Numbered from the stretch's first letter, positions 32,828-41,589 are shown. The stretch: 64,000 bases of DNA from DATGMS01 sp035303945 (GCA_035303945.1 DATGQZ010000062.1:8848-72847); one strand, 5' to 3'. Notes: a model not told the origin generated them from the letters alone. Numbers and translations: made by a program.

Positions 32828-33535
32828 TTAGACCCATGCTACCACCTGCCAACGAAAAGCCCAATGCCAGCGTATCTTAAATTTTTGCCAGCCCGCCTGC
32901 TTCAATATTTTTACCAGCTCACCGCGTTTAAAGCTCCGCTGTACGGATATAGGGGCATCATTGATGACAAAGCGGGACCTTGAAAATAGGCGCGTCAGGA
33001 TTTTTATGCTATAAAATGCTAAAGGATGCCGATGCAGGTCGTTGATGATGATGCCGATGCAGGCCTTGTTTTTAAATGAAGAAAGCATCTGTACCAATTC
33101 TTCGTTTTTAAAATGATGGGTGAAGAGGGTGCAGGTGACAATATCAACTGACTGCTGTTCAAAGGCAGGGTCAAAGACATCTGCTACCTCGAATAGCATG
33201 TTGGGAAGGTCACGTAAGTTCTCTGCTGCCATAGCGATGGTATGGGGATTGGCGTCTACGCCGATAAATCTTGCGCTCAGTTTTTTCTTTTTTGCCCAAT
33301 TATACATGACACGCATCATATCCCCGCCGCCACAACCTACATCGGCAATGGATATCTCTTGGGTATGAGGACGGCTTGCTAAAAGTTGTCTAATTCCATC
33401 CGTCGTTACGTGGTTACCCCCTAAGCGTTTATTGATAATCTTTAATTCCTTGAGGGTTTGTCTTAATTCTTCCCCATCGCAGTTAAAGTCATCAATAAGT
33501 TCTTTTTGGCTGCTGCGCGTTTTAAAAGATGTCAT
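32828..33535 (-). CDS. Class I SAM-dependent methyltransferase of the type III PKS locus
   Basis: A 235-aa methyltransferase with motif I IADVGCGGGDMM (residues 63-74), an acidic residue after strand 2 (FIGVDANPHTI) and motif IV-like VDIVTCTLFTHHF. Its ATG overlaps the type III PKS stop by four bases, so the two are translationally coupled and probably act in one pathway, the methyltransferase methylating the polyketide. A C-terminal hydrophobic stretch (KILTRLFSRSRF...) may help with a lipophilic substrate. The methylated position is unknown. Confidence 0.85.
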   Translation of the reverse strand: MTSFKTRSSQKELIDDFNCDGEELRQTLKELKIINKRLGGNHVTTDGIRQLLASRPHTQEISIADVGCGGGDMMRVMYNWAKKKKLSARFIGVDANPHTIAMAAENLRDLPNMLFEVADVFDPAFEQQSVDIVTCTLFTHHFKNEELVQMLSSFKNKACIGIIINDLHRHPLAFYSIKILTRLFSRSRFVINDAPISVQRSFKRGELVKILKQAGWQKFKIRWHWAFRWQVVAWV

Positions 33536-34611
33536 ACTTTATCTAACAGAAGGGTTTCTAAGGTCAATCCTGGGCCAAATCCCATTGCAAGTACGGGACC
33601 CTGTAGAAAAGGATCTTCCAACAAGGCCATAATGACAAATAGGATGGTTGCCGAAGACATGTTTCCATAACGCCGTAACACGGCATGGGCATGCCTGTTC
33701 TGTTCTGGAGCTATGCCTAATGCTTTTTCGACCTTGTTCAGTATCTGGATGCCACCGGGATGTATGGCAAAATGCCGGATAAGTGATAAGTTAAAACGTT
33801 TCTCTAGATTATGTTTTAATCGATGAATGCCTTTTTCCAGTAAATCCGGAATATACTTACTCAGCTTCATTTCAAATCCAAAGTCGCCTATTCCCCAAGC
33901 CATTTCCTGCTGACCTTCCTGATAGAGACTGCTTTCATAATCCTTGATTTTGATTCCTTTTGGCTCCTTGGCAATTAGCGCGGCGGCGGCACCATCACCA
34001 AATAGGGCATTTGACAAAAGATTGTCCTCATTGTAGTCTTTTTGAAAATGAAGGGTGCAAAGTTCCACGGCAACCACCAACACCCGAGCATTTTGGTCGC
34101 TGTCACAGATGCGATCAGCCAATTTTAAACCATTGAAAGCAGCATAACAGCCCATAAAATGTATGGCATATCGTTCAATGGAAAAAGGCAGTCCCAGTCG
34201 ATGTATCAGGTCAATCTCCAAGCCCGGGGCATACATGCCAGTGCAGGATACAACGACAAGGTGGGTAATAGAGGTAACGCTGGTCTTCGCCTTCCTTAGA
34301 CAGTCTTCAATAGCTGTGGTGGCGACCGCCGGGGCAACCTTACGATAAACTTCCATGCGGCATTTTGTTCCGGGAAAAGGATCAAGCGTGGGTGTTTTTG
34401 GGAAAAAAGAAAAATGTCGATGGTCTTCTTGATCAAAATCCTCAAGAGCGCTATGTCGTGACTGAATGCCCGAATGCTTATAGATAAATTTTAACTTTCT
34501 GCTTTGTTGCCGGTCTAGCCCGTGGGCGTTTATCATAAATTTGCTTATCTTTTCCTGGGAAACTTTATTGCCGGGGTTGGCCGTTCCCACACTGAGGATG
34601 TAGTTGTCCAT
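33532..34611 (-). CDS. Type III polyketide synthase (chalcone/alkylresorcinol synthase-like)
   Basis: Homodimeric ketosynthase that extends an acyl-CoA starter with malonyl-CoA units without a carrier protein and cyclises the product. 359 aa with the full catalytic triad: Cys155 in HFMGCYAAFNG, His284 in AIHPGG, and Asn317 in YGNMSS. GFGPGLT near the C-terminus is also a family mark. Bacterial members make 1,3,6,8-tetrahydroxynaphthalene, alkylpyrones or alkylresorcinols; sequence alone does not choose, but the linked UbiA and flavoprotein genes suggest a lipophilic phenol later decorated. Divergent from ubiA across 68 bases that contain the palindrome CGCTAGCG (34629-34636). Confidence 0.92.
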   Translation of the reverse strand: MDNYILSVGTANPGNKVSQEKISKFMINAHGLDRQQSRKLKFIYKHSGIQSRHSALEDFDQEDHRHFSFFPKTPTLDPFPGTKCRMEVYRKVAPAVATTAIEDCLRKAKTSVTSITHLVVVSCTGMYAPGLEIDLIHRLGLPFSIERYAIHFMGCYAAFNGLKLADRICDSDQNARVLVVAVELCTLHFQKDYNEDNLLSNALFGDGAAAALIAKEPKGIKIKDYESSLYQEGQQEMAWGIGDFGFEMKLSKYIPDLLEKGIHRLKHNLEKRFNLSLIRHFAIHPGGIQILNKVEKALGIAPEQNRHAHAVLRRYGNMSSATILFVIMALLEDPFLQGPVLAMGFGPGLTLETLLLDKV

Positions 34612-34679
34612 CTGAGATTGGTTGTCTGCGCTAGCGTGTTGGTTAAGTTAAGCAAAAAACACTTCCATTATAATGCCAC

Positions 34680-35549
34680 ATGATTAAAAGATCCAATTGG
34701 CTTCATCTGCGTATTGGCTTTTCCGTTTTTCTGCTGCCGGTATTTCTTTTTTCGCTGGCATTGGTAGAAGAAATGGATGTAGGAAGAGGGATTCTAACCT
34801 TTATAATTCTTCATTTTTTTGTGTACCCCTCCAGTAATGCCTATAACAGCTATTATGATAAAGATGAGGAAAGCATCGGAGGATTAAAGCACCCTCCTGA
34901 GGTGGACCAGAGCTTGTGGCACCTCGCGATCGGCTTTTTGATAGCCAGTTTGATTCTGGGCTTGATTATCAATGTTTCGTTCAGTGGTATGCTGTTGACC
35001 TATGGTATGGTTTCTATGGCTTATAGCCATCCGTCCATCCGAATCAAAAAGTATGCATATAGCAGTTGGCTGATAGCCGGTTTCTTCCAGGGCTGCTTTA
35101 CGTTTATCACCGCTTATACAGGCATGACGGCTACCGGTTGGGAGAATTTTACGGAGCCTTACTTAATTATTCCTGGCATGCTATCCACTTTGCTGCTGTG
35201 GAGTGCATATCCGCTCACCCAAGTATATCAACACAAAGAAGATGCGAAGAGAGGAGATAGGACTTTAAGCTTGCGTTTAGGCATACAAGGTACATTTGCA
35301 TTCTCTGCGCTGTGGTTTCTCCTGTCAGGCTTAGCATTCGTTTGGTATTTTTTAGCGTATAAGGAGCAGCCCTGGGCGGTATGGGGATTTTTGGTCGCCA
35401 TGGCTCCGGTATTGTTGTATTTTTTGATATGGTTCATCTTCGTCAGGAGCAATAGGCGGTACGCCAATTACGACTGGACCATGTGGATGAACAGGGTGTC
35501 GGCAATAGCTTTAAATGGTTTTTTTCTTTGGTACTGGCTGAAACTGTAG
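34680..35549 (+). CDS. UbiA-family prenyltransferase
   Basis: A 289-aa integral membrane enzyme of the superfamily that moves isoprenyl groups onto aromatic acceptors. First Mg/diphosphate motif NAYNSYYDKD (residues 53-62); second motif region YQHKEDAKRGDRTLSLRLG (183-201), with the conserved GDRT. About eight hydrophobic helices. Divergently transcribed from the type III PKS-methyltransferase pair, which implies shared control and a phenolic polyketide as acceptor (inference). Alternative: an unrelated quinone or heme prenyltransferase, but MenA and CtaB normally differ at these motifs. Confidence 0.87.
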   Translation: MIKRSNWLHLRIGFSVFLLPVFLFSLALVEEMDVGRGILTFIILHFFVYPSSNAYNSYYDKDEESIGGLKHPPEVDQSLWHLAIGFLIASLILGLIINVSFSGMLLTYGMVSMAYSHPSIRIKKYAYSSWLIAGFFQGCFTFITAYTGMTATGWENFTEPYLIIPGMLSTLLLWSAYPLTQVYQHKEDAKRGDRTLSLRLGIQGTFAFSALWFLLSGLAFVWYFLAYKEQPWAVWGFLVAMAPVLLYFLIWFIFVRSNRRYANYDWTMWMNRVSAIALNGFFLWYWLKL

Positions 35550-35603
35550 TTGGTAAAGCCAATAGCATTAAAGATAATTCGTGAAAGTGGACTCAATTGT
35601 TCT

Positions 35604-37289
35604 TTATTTTTTGGTGATTATTTCAACCACCCCTTCTCTGCCTTCATTTCCGTAAAGCTGAGCAGCATGATCACCTTTCAAAACTGTTACACTCGCTATA
35701 TCACTTGGATTTACCCTATCCAGTGAGCTTCTCGGGCTTCTTTGACCATCTATGATTACAAGAATGTTTTCATTTTCTGGTTTTAGGGAAAAATTAGCAG
35801 TGGATAATGGTTTTTTTCCGAGCGGTTCGGTAGTATTCGTTTCAATCAATACCCGCTCTGTTGCTGTTTCGCCGTCAACGCGGGACTTGCTTTTTGTGGT
35901 GATCAGCAACACACCATTCTTTCCTTCGTCGCCATATTCTGCGGTCGTAGCTTCGCCTTTCAAAACATGGATTGCCCCTATTTCCTCAGGCTCGATTGTC
36001 AGTATCTTTTGCCTCACGCCATCCACAATATACAGAGGCTCAGGTTTACCAGTTCGAGGTTGAAGGTTATTGCCGGATTGAGGTTGTATCGTCATTACCT
36101 CATCAGGTGCTTTAGTGCCATTAAAGCCTAGAGAACCGGTATCGGCGCGCGCAGTAATAGATTCAATAGCTTCGCTTGGACCATGGGTTGCGGCGGCGGT
36201 AGCAATTGCATTCCTGTCTTCCATATTTGGATCATTTTGTAGGTTCAATGAATTGCCCGCCATAGTCTTTGTTGCGCTGGTGACAGGTATACCTTCGGGC
36301 TTTTTGTTGTTATCAGACTTAGCAGTTATTTCATTGACTAATTCATTGGTATCCGGCGCGTAGGAGGCCATGTTTATTTGGTTTTCAGCAATAATATGAT
36401 CCGAAGCGTCCCAGCTTAGCTGAGGACCATCATAAGCCTTTGACACACCTAAGACCAGTGATCCAAGAACCACCGCTGGAACAATAAATACATATTTGCC
36501 CAGTTCGACTGTAGAGGATTGCTGTTTGTTCATCATGGTAATTCTTTTTTTAAGGTTTTTGAAGTTAAAGGGGATGCCTATTTGGGAGGGGGGAGATAAT
36601 GTAGCTATTTGGACGAGGCTGTATTGGTAACTCTTCTTATCCATGCCCTGCGACAAGACCTTTCGGTCGGTAATAAACTCAATGTTGTCTTGGATAGCTT
36701 TGCGGATCAACCAGCAGAAGGGGTTGTACCAAAAGAAAAGCAAAGCGACTTCTGCAAGCAGGATGTCTAGGCTATGCCAATGCATAACATGTACCTGCTC
36801 ATGGCGAAAGATTTTCTCGTAAGCAGATTCTGCATACAGGGCAGGATTAAAATAGATTTGGTTGAGAAAAGAAAAAGGGGAAAGGTTTTCCTTGGTTCTC
36901 CGGTATACATACTGATTCCATTGGTTAGGAACGGATGCAACATGAATACGACCAATTCCCAGAAGCTTGATCAGAAATAGCAGACAACAAATTCCCACAC
37001 TGAACCAGTAGATGACCACAAAGCTGCCAGGCCTGTTCGTTTCTCTATACAGTGGAAGCTGTTGCCAATCCGATAGTGTCACCAACAATGTGGCCGGAGC
37101 CTCTTGGCTGCTTGCTAGCCAGCTGCCAAAAGGGATAAGGGGATATGCTGCTGAAAATAGCAGAGCGAAGATCAGATATAATCTGTTTAAATTATAGAAA
37201 GTGAGTTTCCCGAGCCAAAAATGATATCCCAAGAAGAATAGCACCAGCGCTACGTTGACTTTGATCAGGTAAAGGAGCAGGTCTGACAT
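35604..37289 (-). CDS. M56 (BlaR1-like) membrane metallopeptidase with two TonB-plug-like repeats
   Basis: A 561-aa signalling peptidase. The N-terminal half has four or so membrane helices and the zinc motif HEQVH (His163, Glu164, His167), followed by EFITDR-like third-ligand context; this is the BlaR1/MecR1 peptidase domain. In place of the penicillin-sensor domain, after a membrane helix near 267-285, a periplasmic linker leads to two copies of a module resembling part of a TonB-receptor plug: IVDGV...IHVLKGEATTAEYG (about 425-474) and IIDGQ...VTVLKGDHAAQLYG (about 508-561). Its start is four bases after blaI. It probably cleaves that repressor on sensing a signal. Confidence 0.85.
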   Translation of the reverse strand: MSDLLLYLIKVNVALVLFFLGYHFWLGKLTFYNLNRLYLIFALLFSAAYPLIPFGSWLASSQEAPATLLVTLSDWQQLPLYRETNRPGSFVVIYWFSVGICCLLFLIKLLGIGRIHVASVPNQWNQYVYRRTKENLSPFSFLNQIYFNPALYAESAYEKIFRHEQVHVMHWHSLDILLAEVALLFFWYNPFCWLIRKAIQDNIEFITDRKVLSQGMDKKSYQYSLVQIATLSPPSQIGIPFNFKNLKKRITMMNKQQSSTVELGKYVFIVPAVVLGSLVLGVSKAYDGPQLSWDASDHIIAENQINMASYAPDTNELVNEITAKSDNNKKPEGIPVTSATKTMAGNSLNLQNDPNMEDRNAIATAAATHGPSEAIESITARADTGSLGFNGTKAPDEVMTIQPQSGNNLQPRTGKPEPLYIVDGVRQKILTIEPEEIGAIHVLKGEATTAEYGDEGKNGVLLITTKSKSRVDGETATERVLIETNTTEPLGKKPLSTANFSLKPENENILVIIDGQRSPRSSLDRVNPSDIASVTVLKGDHAAQLYGNEGREGVVEIITKK

Positions 37290-37293
37290 GGTG

Positions 37294-37656
37294 CTATGAT
37301 TTGGACTTCTTGATCATTTCGAGGATTTCTTTTAGTTCTTCGGGAGATATTTTTTCATCGTTAGCAAAGAAAGCGACCAGGTCTTTATAGGAATTTTTGA
37401 AGTAGTTGCTTACAAAACTGCCCATAAAGGCCTTCTTATAATCATCTTCTTTAACAATGGGCTCATAGCGGAAGGAGTTTCCCATCTTAACTGCCTTAAG
37501 ATATTCCTTCTTTTCAAGGTTTTTAAGGGTTGAAGCCAGTGTGGTATACGGCACCTTGGGCTCAGACATCATTTCGAGAATATCTTTTACAAACCCGCCC
37601 TTATTCTGCCATACCAATAGCATGGCTTCCTCTTCCTGTAAACTAAGTTTTTGCAT
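37294..37656 (-). CDS. blaI: BlaI/MecI-family transcriptional repressor
   Basis: A 120-aa winged-helix repressor, the normal BlaI length when started at 37656 (MQKLSLQEEEAMLLVWQNKG). The reading frame stays open to 37746, but that would cover the operator and add 30 unconserved residues. DNA-binding part EPKVPYTTLASTLKNLEKKEYL, then dimerisation helices. BlaI is removed by cleavage by its M56 partner, encoded four bases downstream. Operator sites lie 15-39 bases upstream, consistent with autoregulation. Confidence 0.92.
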   Translation of the reverse strand: MQKLSLQEEEAMLLVWQNKGGFVKDILEMMSEPKVPYTTLASTLKNLEKKEYLKAVKMGNSFRYEPIVKEDDYKKAFMGSFVSNYFKNSYKDLVAFFANDEKISPEELKEILEMIKKSKS

Positions 37657-37670
37657 AACAAAACGATTAT

Positions 37671-37695
37671 TTCGTAAATCTACGAATATTTCGTA
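37671..37695. promoter_or_regulatory. BlaI operator with three alternating half-sites
   Basis: Half-sites TTCGTA (37671-37676), TACGAA (37681-37686) and TTCGTA (37690-37695) form two overlapping perfect palindromes with 4- and 3-base spacers. They lie 15-39 bases before the blaI start, where a self-repressing BlaI would bind. Staphylococcal BlaI/MecI sites use TACA/TGTA half-sites; the TACGAA form is a plausible Bacteroidota variant. Assignment to BlaI is inference from position and symmetry. Confidence 0.65.
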
Positions 37696-37729
37696 ATTAT
37701 GCAAGCGTCGGGTTTGTTTTTTATTAGGA

Positions 37730-38848
37730 TTAAACAGCCTGTCCATGTGAAGCTTTCATCAGCTGTTTTAATAGGAGCGAGTTTTGCATGACCAGCATTG
37801 TACTTAAGTTTGCTATTGTAGGAACACGGAATAGCTGCTGAATAAACCGGCCGGTGATCAATCTTTTTCTAAAGCTGTCACCCCAGTTGCGTTGGTATTG
37901 CTGTTCTACAGCTTTTCTGCTGGTATGTGACAAGATCGCTTCGGCAGCGAGCTTACCGCTGTGAATGGCAATGGCCATCCCGTTGCCAAAAATGGGGGTA
38001 ATTAAACCTGCTGCGTCTCCCACCATTAAAATATGGTGTTCAACAGGTTTTTTAGCTTCAAAATTAACTTCGTTGATTACTTCAGGTTTTTCTCTTAGAA
38101 ATTCACTGTGTAAAAAAAGCCTCTTTAAATGCGGATTTCTATAAAGAAAACGCTCTTCCATACCTTTCACACTGCCACATTCCTTAAGTTGTTGTCTGCT
38201 TCCCAAATAGCAGAGGTTAAAAAGTCCATTTTCAATGGGATTGAGGCCACAATACCCTCCGGGATAGTGATGTATGGCAATCGCTTCTCGGCGAAAATCT
38301 CCCTTGATATGATATTTTATACCGATGTAAGGGCTGGATTGCTGCATAAAGCTACGATTCATCGTGCGGTCCAGGGTAGACCTTTTGCCAAAAGCTCCTA
38401 CCACATGACGCGCGTTAAGTATCTCACCAGATCGGAGCACTACCTGAAACCAATCATCCGCTTCGTGAAAATCCACCGTTGAAACCTGCTCTTGAAGTTT
38501 AAAATCCACTCCTAAGGCAAGCGCTTTCTGGTATAAAAAGTGGTCGAAGGTATAGCGGCTGATGCCAAATCCCCCTAAGTCAAGGTCAACTTCAACTTGT
38601 TTGCCTGATGGGGCGCTTAGGATGAAATGGGTGATATCCGTAGGCAAAAATTCTTGGGGGAACAAGCCTTCCCGCTGGAGAAATGCTTTAACTTCATTAG
38701 AAATATACTCGCCGCACACCCGGTGAAAGGGGTATTTTTTCTTTTCTATCAACAGAACCGAACGACCACTTTTGGCAAGAAGGATAGCGGTAGTCAATCC
38801 TCCCAGCCCTCCGCCAATGATGATGGTGTCACGCTTGTCTAATTCCAT
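37730..38848 (-). CDS. FAD-dependent oxidoreductase, geranylgeranyl-reductase/aromatic-hydroxylase type
   Basis: A 372-aa flavoprotein of the PHBH-like superfamily. The N-terminal dinucleotide site is IIIGGGLGGLTTAILLAKSG (GGGLGG at residues 12-17), followed by the glutamate strand LLIEKK; the second FAD motif HHILMVGDAAGLITPIFGNGM has the GD...G.GM signature. Family members reduce isoprenoid double bonds or hydroxylate aromatic rings. Located upstream of blaI on the same strand, within the type III PKS neighbourhood, so hydroxylation of the phenol to a quinol or reduction of a prenyl chain are both possible. Confidence 0.85.
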   Translation of the reverse strand: MELDKRDTIIIGGGLGGLTTAILLAKSGRSVLLIEKKKYPFHRVCGEYISNEVKAFLQREGLFPQEFLPTDITHFILSAPSGKQVEVDLDLGGFGISRYTFDHFLYQKALALGVDFKLQEQVSTVDFHEADDWFQVVLRSGEILNARHVVGAFGKRSTLDRTMNRSFMQQSSPYIGIKYHIKGDFRREAIAIHHYPGGYCGLNPIENGLFNLCYLGSRQQLKECGSVKGMEERFLYRNPHLKRLFLHSEFLREKPEVINEVNFEAKKPVEHHILMVGDAAGLITPIFGNGMAIAIHSGKLAAEAILSHTSRKAVEQQYQRNWGDSFRKRLITGRFIQQLFRVPTIANLSTMLVMQNSLLLKQLMKASHGQAV

Positions 38849-38963
38849 TTTTTTACCTCTTAATGGGGGCTGTTACCGCTTGTGTAAAAGCTTCAGCCGT
38901 TTCAGTTTTTCCTATTCAATAACAGTTTATTTGAATGATTTAACAAACTTCAAAAGTGAATAA

Positions 38964-41486
38964 ATGAAGAAGATTTTACTCAACGACGTAAAAAAGGCAT
39001 CCATTGCCTTGTTGTGTGTGGTTTCATTGGTTTCTTCGGAAGATTCTTTTGCTCAGGGCAAAAAGAAAGACAAGAAAAATGCCAAGGAAACGGAAAGTCC
39101 TGCGCCTAAGCCAGCTGAATCCAAGAATGGGATTAAAGCCTATTCTCAGGTCATCACCTCCGCGGCAAAGTCCACTGAAGGGCTTTTTACCATACATGAG
39201 CTAGACAATAAGTATTTTTACGAAATTCCGGACAGCCTGCTTGGCAGAGAGATGTTAGTAGTCACCACCATCGCCAAAACTGCCAGTGGCATTGGATATG
39301 GTGGTGAGAGAACCAATACGCAGATGGTGAGATGGGACAAGCATGGGCATAATATTCTCCTGAAAGTGGTGTCTTATAATAACTCCGCTGCCGATTCGCT
39401 ACCTATTTATCAAGCAGTCAAAAATTCCAACTTGGAGCCGGTGCTGTATAAGTTTCCGATCAAAGCCTACAAAAACAGCCAATCGCAGCCTGTCATTGAA
39501 GTGACGGATCTCTTTACCAAAGATGTTCAAGCGATAGGCCTTCCTAAGCGAAACAGAGATCAGTATAAAGTTAGCCGTTTGGATACAGACCGCTCTTACA
39601 TCGACAGGATCAGCGCCTATCCCATCAATATTGAAGCGCGTTATTTGATGACCTATGTGGCTTCCGAGCCACCATCGAATGCAAGCACAGGATCCATCAG
39701 TGTGGAAATGAACTCGTCCATGGTATTGCTGCCTAAAACACCAATGATGCAGCGACTGGCAGATCAACGTGTCGGCTGGTTCAGCTCCCGAACGGTTGAT
39801 TATGGCCTGGACGAGCAAAAGGCAACCACCCGAACCTACTTAGATCGATGGAGACTGGAGGTCAAAGAGGAAGATATTGAAAAGTTCAAAGCCGGTGTAC
39901 TGGTTGAACCTAAAAAGCAGATCGTCTATTATATTGATCCCGCCACGCCCAAAAAATGGGTTCCCTATCTCATCGCCGGCGTGGAGGATTGGAATGCGGC
40001 CTTTGAAGCAGCGGGCTTCAAAAATGCCATTACTGCTAAGGAAGCTCCTACGCCAGAAGAAGATCCAAGCTGGAGTCCAGAAGATGCTAGATATTCCGTC
40101 ATACGCTATTTTGCCTCAGATATCCAAAATGCTTATGGACCACATGTGTCAGATCCTAGATCCGGGGAAATTTTAGAGTCTGATATCGGCTGGTACCACA
40201 ACGTCATGAACCTGTTGAGGAATTGGTATTTTGTACAAACTGCCGCGCTGAATCCTGAGGCGAGGGGTGTGAAGTTCAAAGATGAAATTATGGGAGAACT
40301 CATCCGATTTGTTGCTGCGCATGAAGTGGGGCACACCATCGGATTGCCGCACAATTTTGCATCTTCTTTTGCTTATCCGGTAGATTCATTACGCTCAGCT
40401 ACTTTTACCAAAAAATATGGTACAGCTCCATCAATAATGGATTACGCTCGATTCAACTACGTCGCCCAACCTGAAGATGAGGGAGTAAGCCTACATCCTC
40501 AAATTGGTCCTTACGACAAGTTTGCTGTAGCATGGGGCTACAGACCCATATTGGAAGCTAAAACCCCAGAAGAGGAGCAAGCCGTTTTGGATCAATGGAT
40601 TGTGGACAAAAAGGGTGATCCCATGTACCGCTATGGAAGACAGGGGAATGCATATGACCCAAGCACACAAAGCGAAGATTTAGGCGACAATGCCATGAAA
40701 GCATCCACTTATGGAATTGCCAACTTAAAGAGAATCCTCCCTAATCTGCAGGAGTGGATGTATGAAGATGAAAAGCCATTCAAAAATTATGACGACTTGG
40801 AAGAGCTTTATGGGCAGGTTGTGGCCCAATTTAACCGATATATGGGCCATGTGAGGACGAATATTGGTGGAGTGTATGAAATCTATAAGTCTTCGGGTCA
40901 GGGCGAGCCTATTTATACCCATACCGATAAGGCCACCCAAAAAGAAGCCATGGCATTCTTGAATAAGGAGCTGTTTAAAACGCCCCATTGGATTATTGAT
41001 GAAGAAATAACTGCAAGAACACAGGATTTCGGTATGTTAGAAAAGGTTAGAAACCTTCAGGTGACCTCTTTAAATGGTATCTTGGATTGGGGCAGATTGG
41101 GCAGGGTGATTGAAAACGAAGCACTCAACGGAAAAGACGCCTACACGATTCTTGAACTTTTTGATGATCTGAGAAAAGGTATATGGTCGGAACTTGCTGG
41201 TGGGCAAGCTATTGATGTGCATCGAAGAAGCTTGCAGCGAGCGCATCTTGCTCGTTTGGAAGAGCTGCTGACAAAAGATGCTCCTGAAGTTTCTGCAGCA
41301 TTTAGAAGTAGGGCAGGGGTGCAGATTAATGCGGCACAGTCCGATATTCGACCTGTAGTGAGAGCAGAACTAAGCGCTTTGCAGAGACAGATTTCCGCTG
41401 CTATACCCAGGACATCGGATCGTTTATCCAAAATTCACTTAGAAGATGCGTTGGAAAGGATAAACAAGATGCTCGATCCTAAATAA
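38964..41486 (+). CDS. Exported zinc-dependent metalloprotease (DUF5117/DUF5118 type)
   Basis: An 840-aa protein with a signal peptide (about 1-31, ending DSFAQ) and a Lys/Pro-rich linker. Two N-terminal accessory domains follow: residues about 50-100, then 100-290 with LTYVASEPPS-like strands. The zincin domain carries HEVGHTIGLPHNF, that is His453, Glu454, His457 and the third ligand His463 of an HExxHxxGxxH metzincin-like site, with an expected Met-turn in SIMDYARF. A helical C-terminal region completes it. Large proteases of this type are common in Bacteroidota; substrate unknown. A terminator follows the stop. Confidence 0.9.
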   Translation: MKKILLNDVKKASIALLCVVSLVSSEDSFAQGKKKDKKNAKETESPAPKPAESKNGIKAYSQVITSAAKSTEGLFTIHELDNKYFYEIPDSLLGREMLVVTTIAKTASGIGYGGERTNTQMVRWDKHGHNILLKVVSYNNSAADSLPIYQAVKNSNLEPVLYKFPIKAYKNSQSQPVIEVTDLFTKDVQAIGLPKRNRDQYKVSRLDTDRSYIDRISAYPINIEARYLMTYVASEPPSNASTGSISVEMNSSMVLLPKTPMMQRLADQRVGWFSSRTVDYGLDEQKATTRTYLDRWRLEVKEEDIEKFKAGVLVEPKKQIVYYIDPATPKKWVPYLIAGVEDWNAAFEAAGFKNAITAKEAPTPEEDPSWSPEDARYSVIRYFASDIQNAYGPHVSDPRSGEILESDIGWYHNVMNLLRNWYFVQTAALNPEARGVKFKDEIMGELIRFVAAHEVGHTIGLPHNFASSFAYPVDSLRSATFTKKYGTAPSIMDYARFNYVAQPEDEGVSLHPQIGPYDKFAVAWGYRPILEAKTPEEEQAVLDQWIVDKKGDPMYRYGRQGNAYDPSTQSEDLGDNAMKASTYGIANLKRILPNLQEWMYEDEKPFKNYDDLEELYGQVVAQFNRYMGHVRTNIGGVYEIYKSSGQGEPIYTHTDKATQKEAMAFLNKELFKTPHWIIDEEITARTQDFGMLEKVRNLQVTSLNGILDWGRLGRVIENEALNGKDAYTILELFDDLRKGIWSELAGGQAIDVHRRSLQRAHLARLEELLTKDAPEVSAAFRSRAGVQINAAQSDIRPVVRAELSALQRQISAAIPRTSDRLSKIHLEDALERINKMLDPK

Positions 41487-41505
41487 TTAGCAGGAGGTAA
41501 TGTAG

Positions 41506-41538
41506 AGGGGTGCTTCTTTGAAGAAGCATCCTTTTTTT
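41506..41538 (+). terminator. Intrinsic terminator of the metalloprotease gene
   Basis: GGGTGCTTC (41508-41516) pairs with GAAGCATCC (41523-41531) with one G-T wobble, loop TTTGAA, then seven T. Twenty bases after the stop codon. Confidence 0.9.
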
Positions 41539-41539
41539 A

Positions 41540-41564
41540 GCCGCTGCATGACATGCAGCACGGC
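41540..41564. repeat. Second hairpin between terminator and gldD end
   Basis: GCTGCATG and CATGCAGC (within 41543-41559) around one base form a perfect 8-bp inverted repeat, extended by GCC/GGC at the edges (41540-41564). No T tract on either strand, so it is not an obvious terminator; it may protect mRNA ends or bind protein. Confidence 0.4.
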
Positions 41565-41589
41565 TTGTTCTTATTCGGTAGGAGCAACA

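Noticed and set aside
37657..37746. Thirty-residue N-terminal extension of BlaI
   Set aside because: It would run through the operator and into the flavoprotein gene; the family length of 120 aa fits the downstream ATG.
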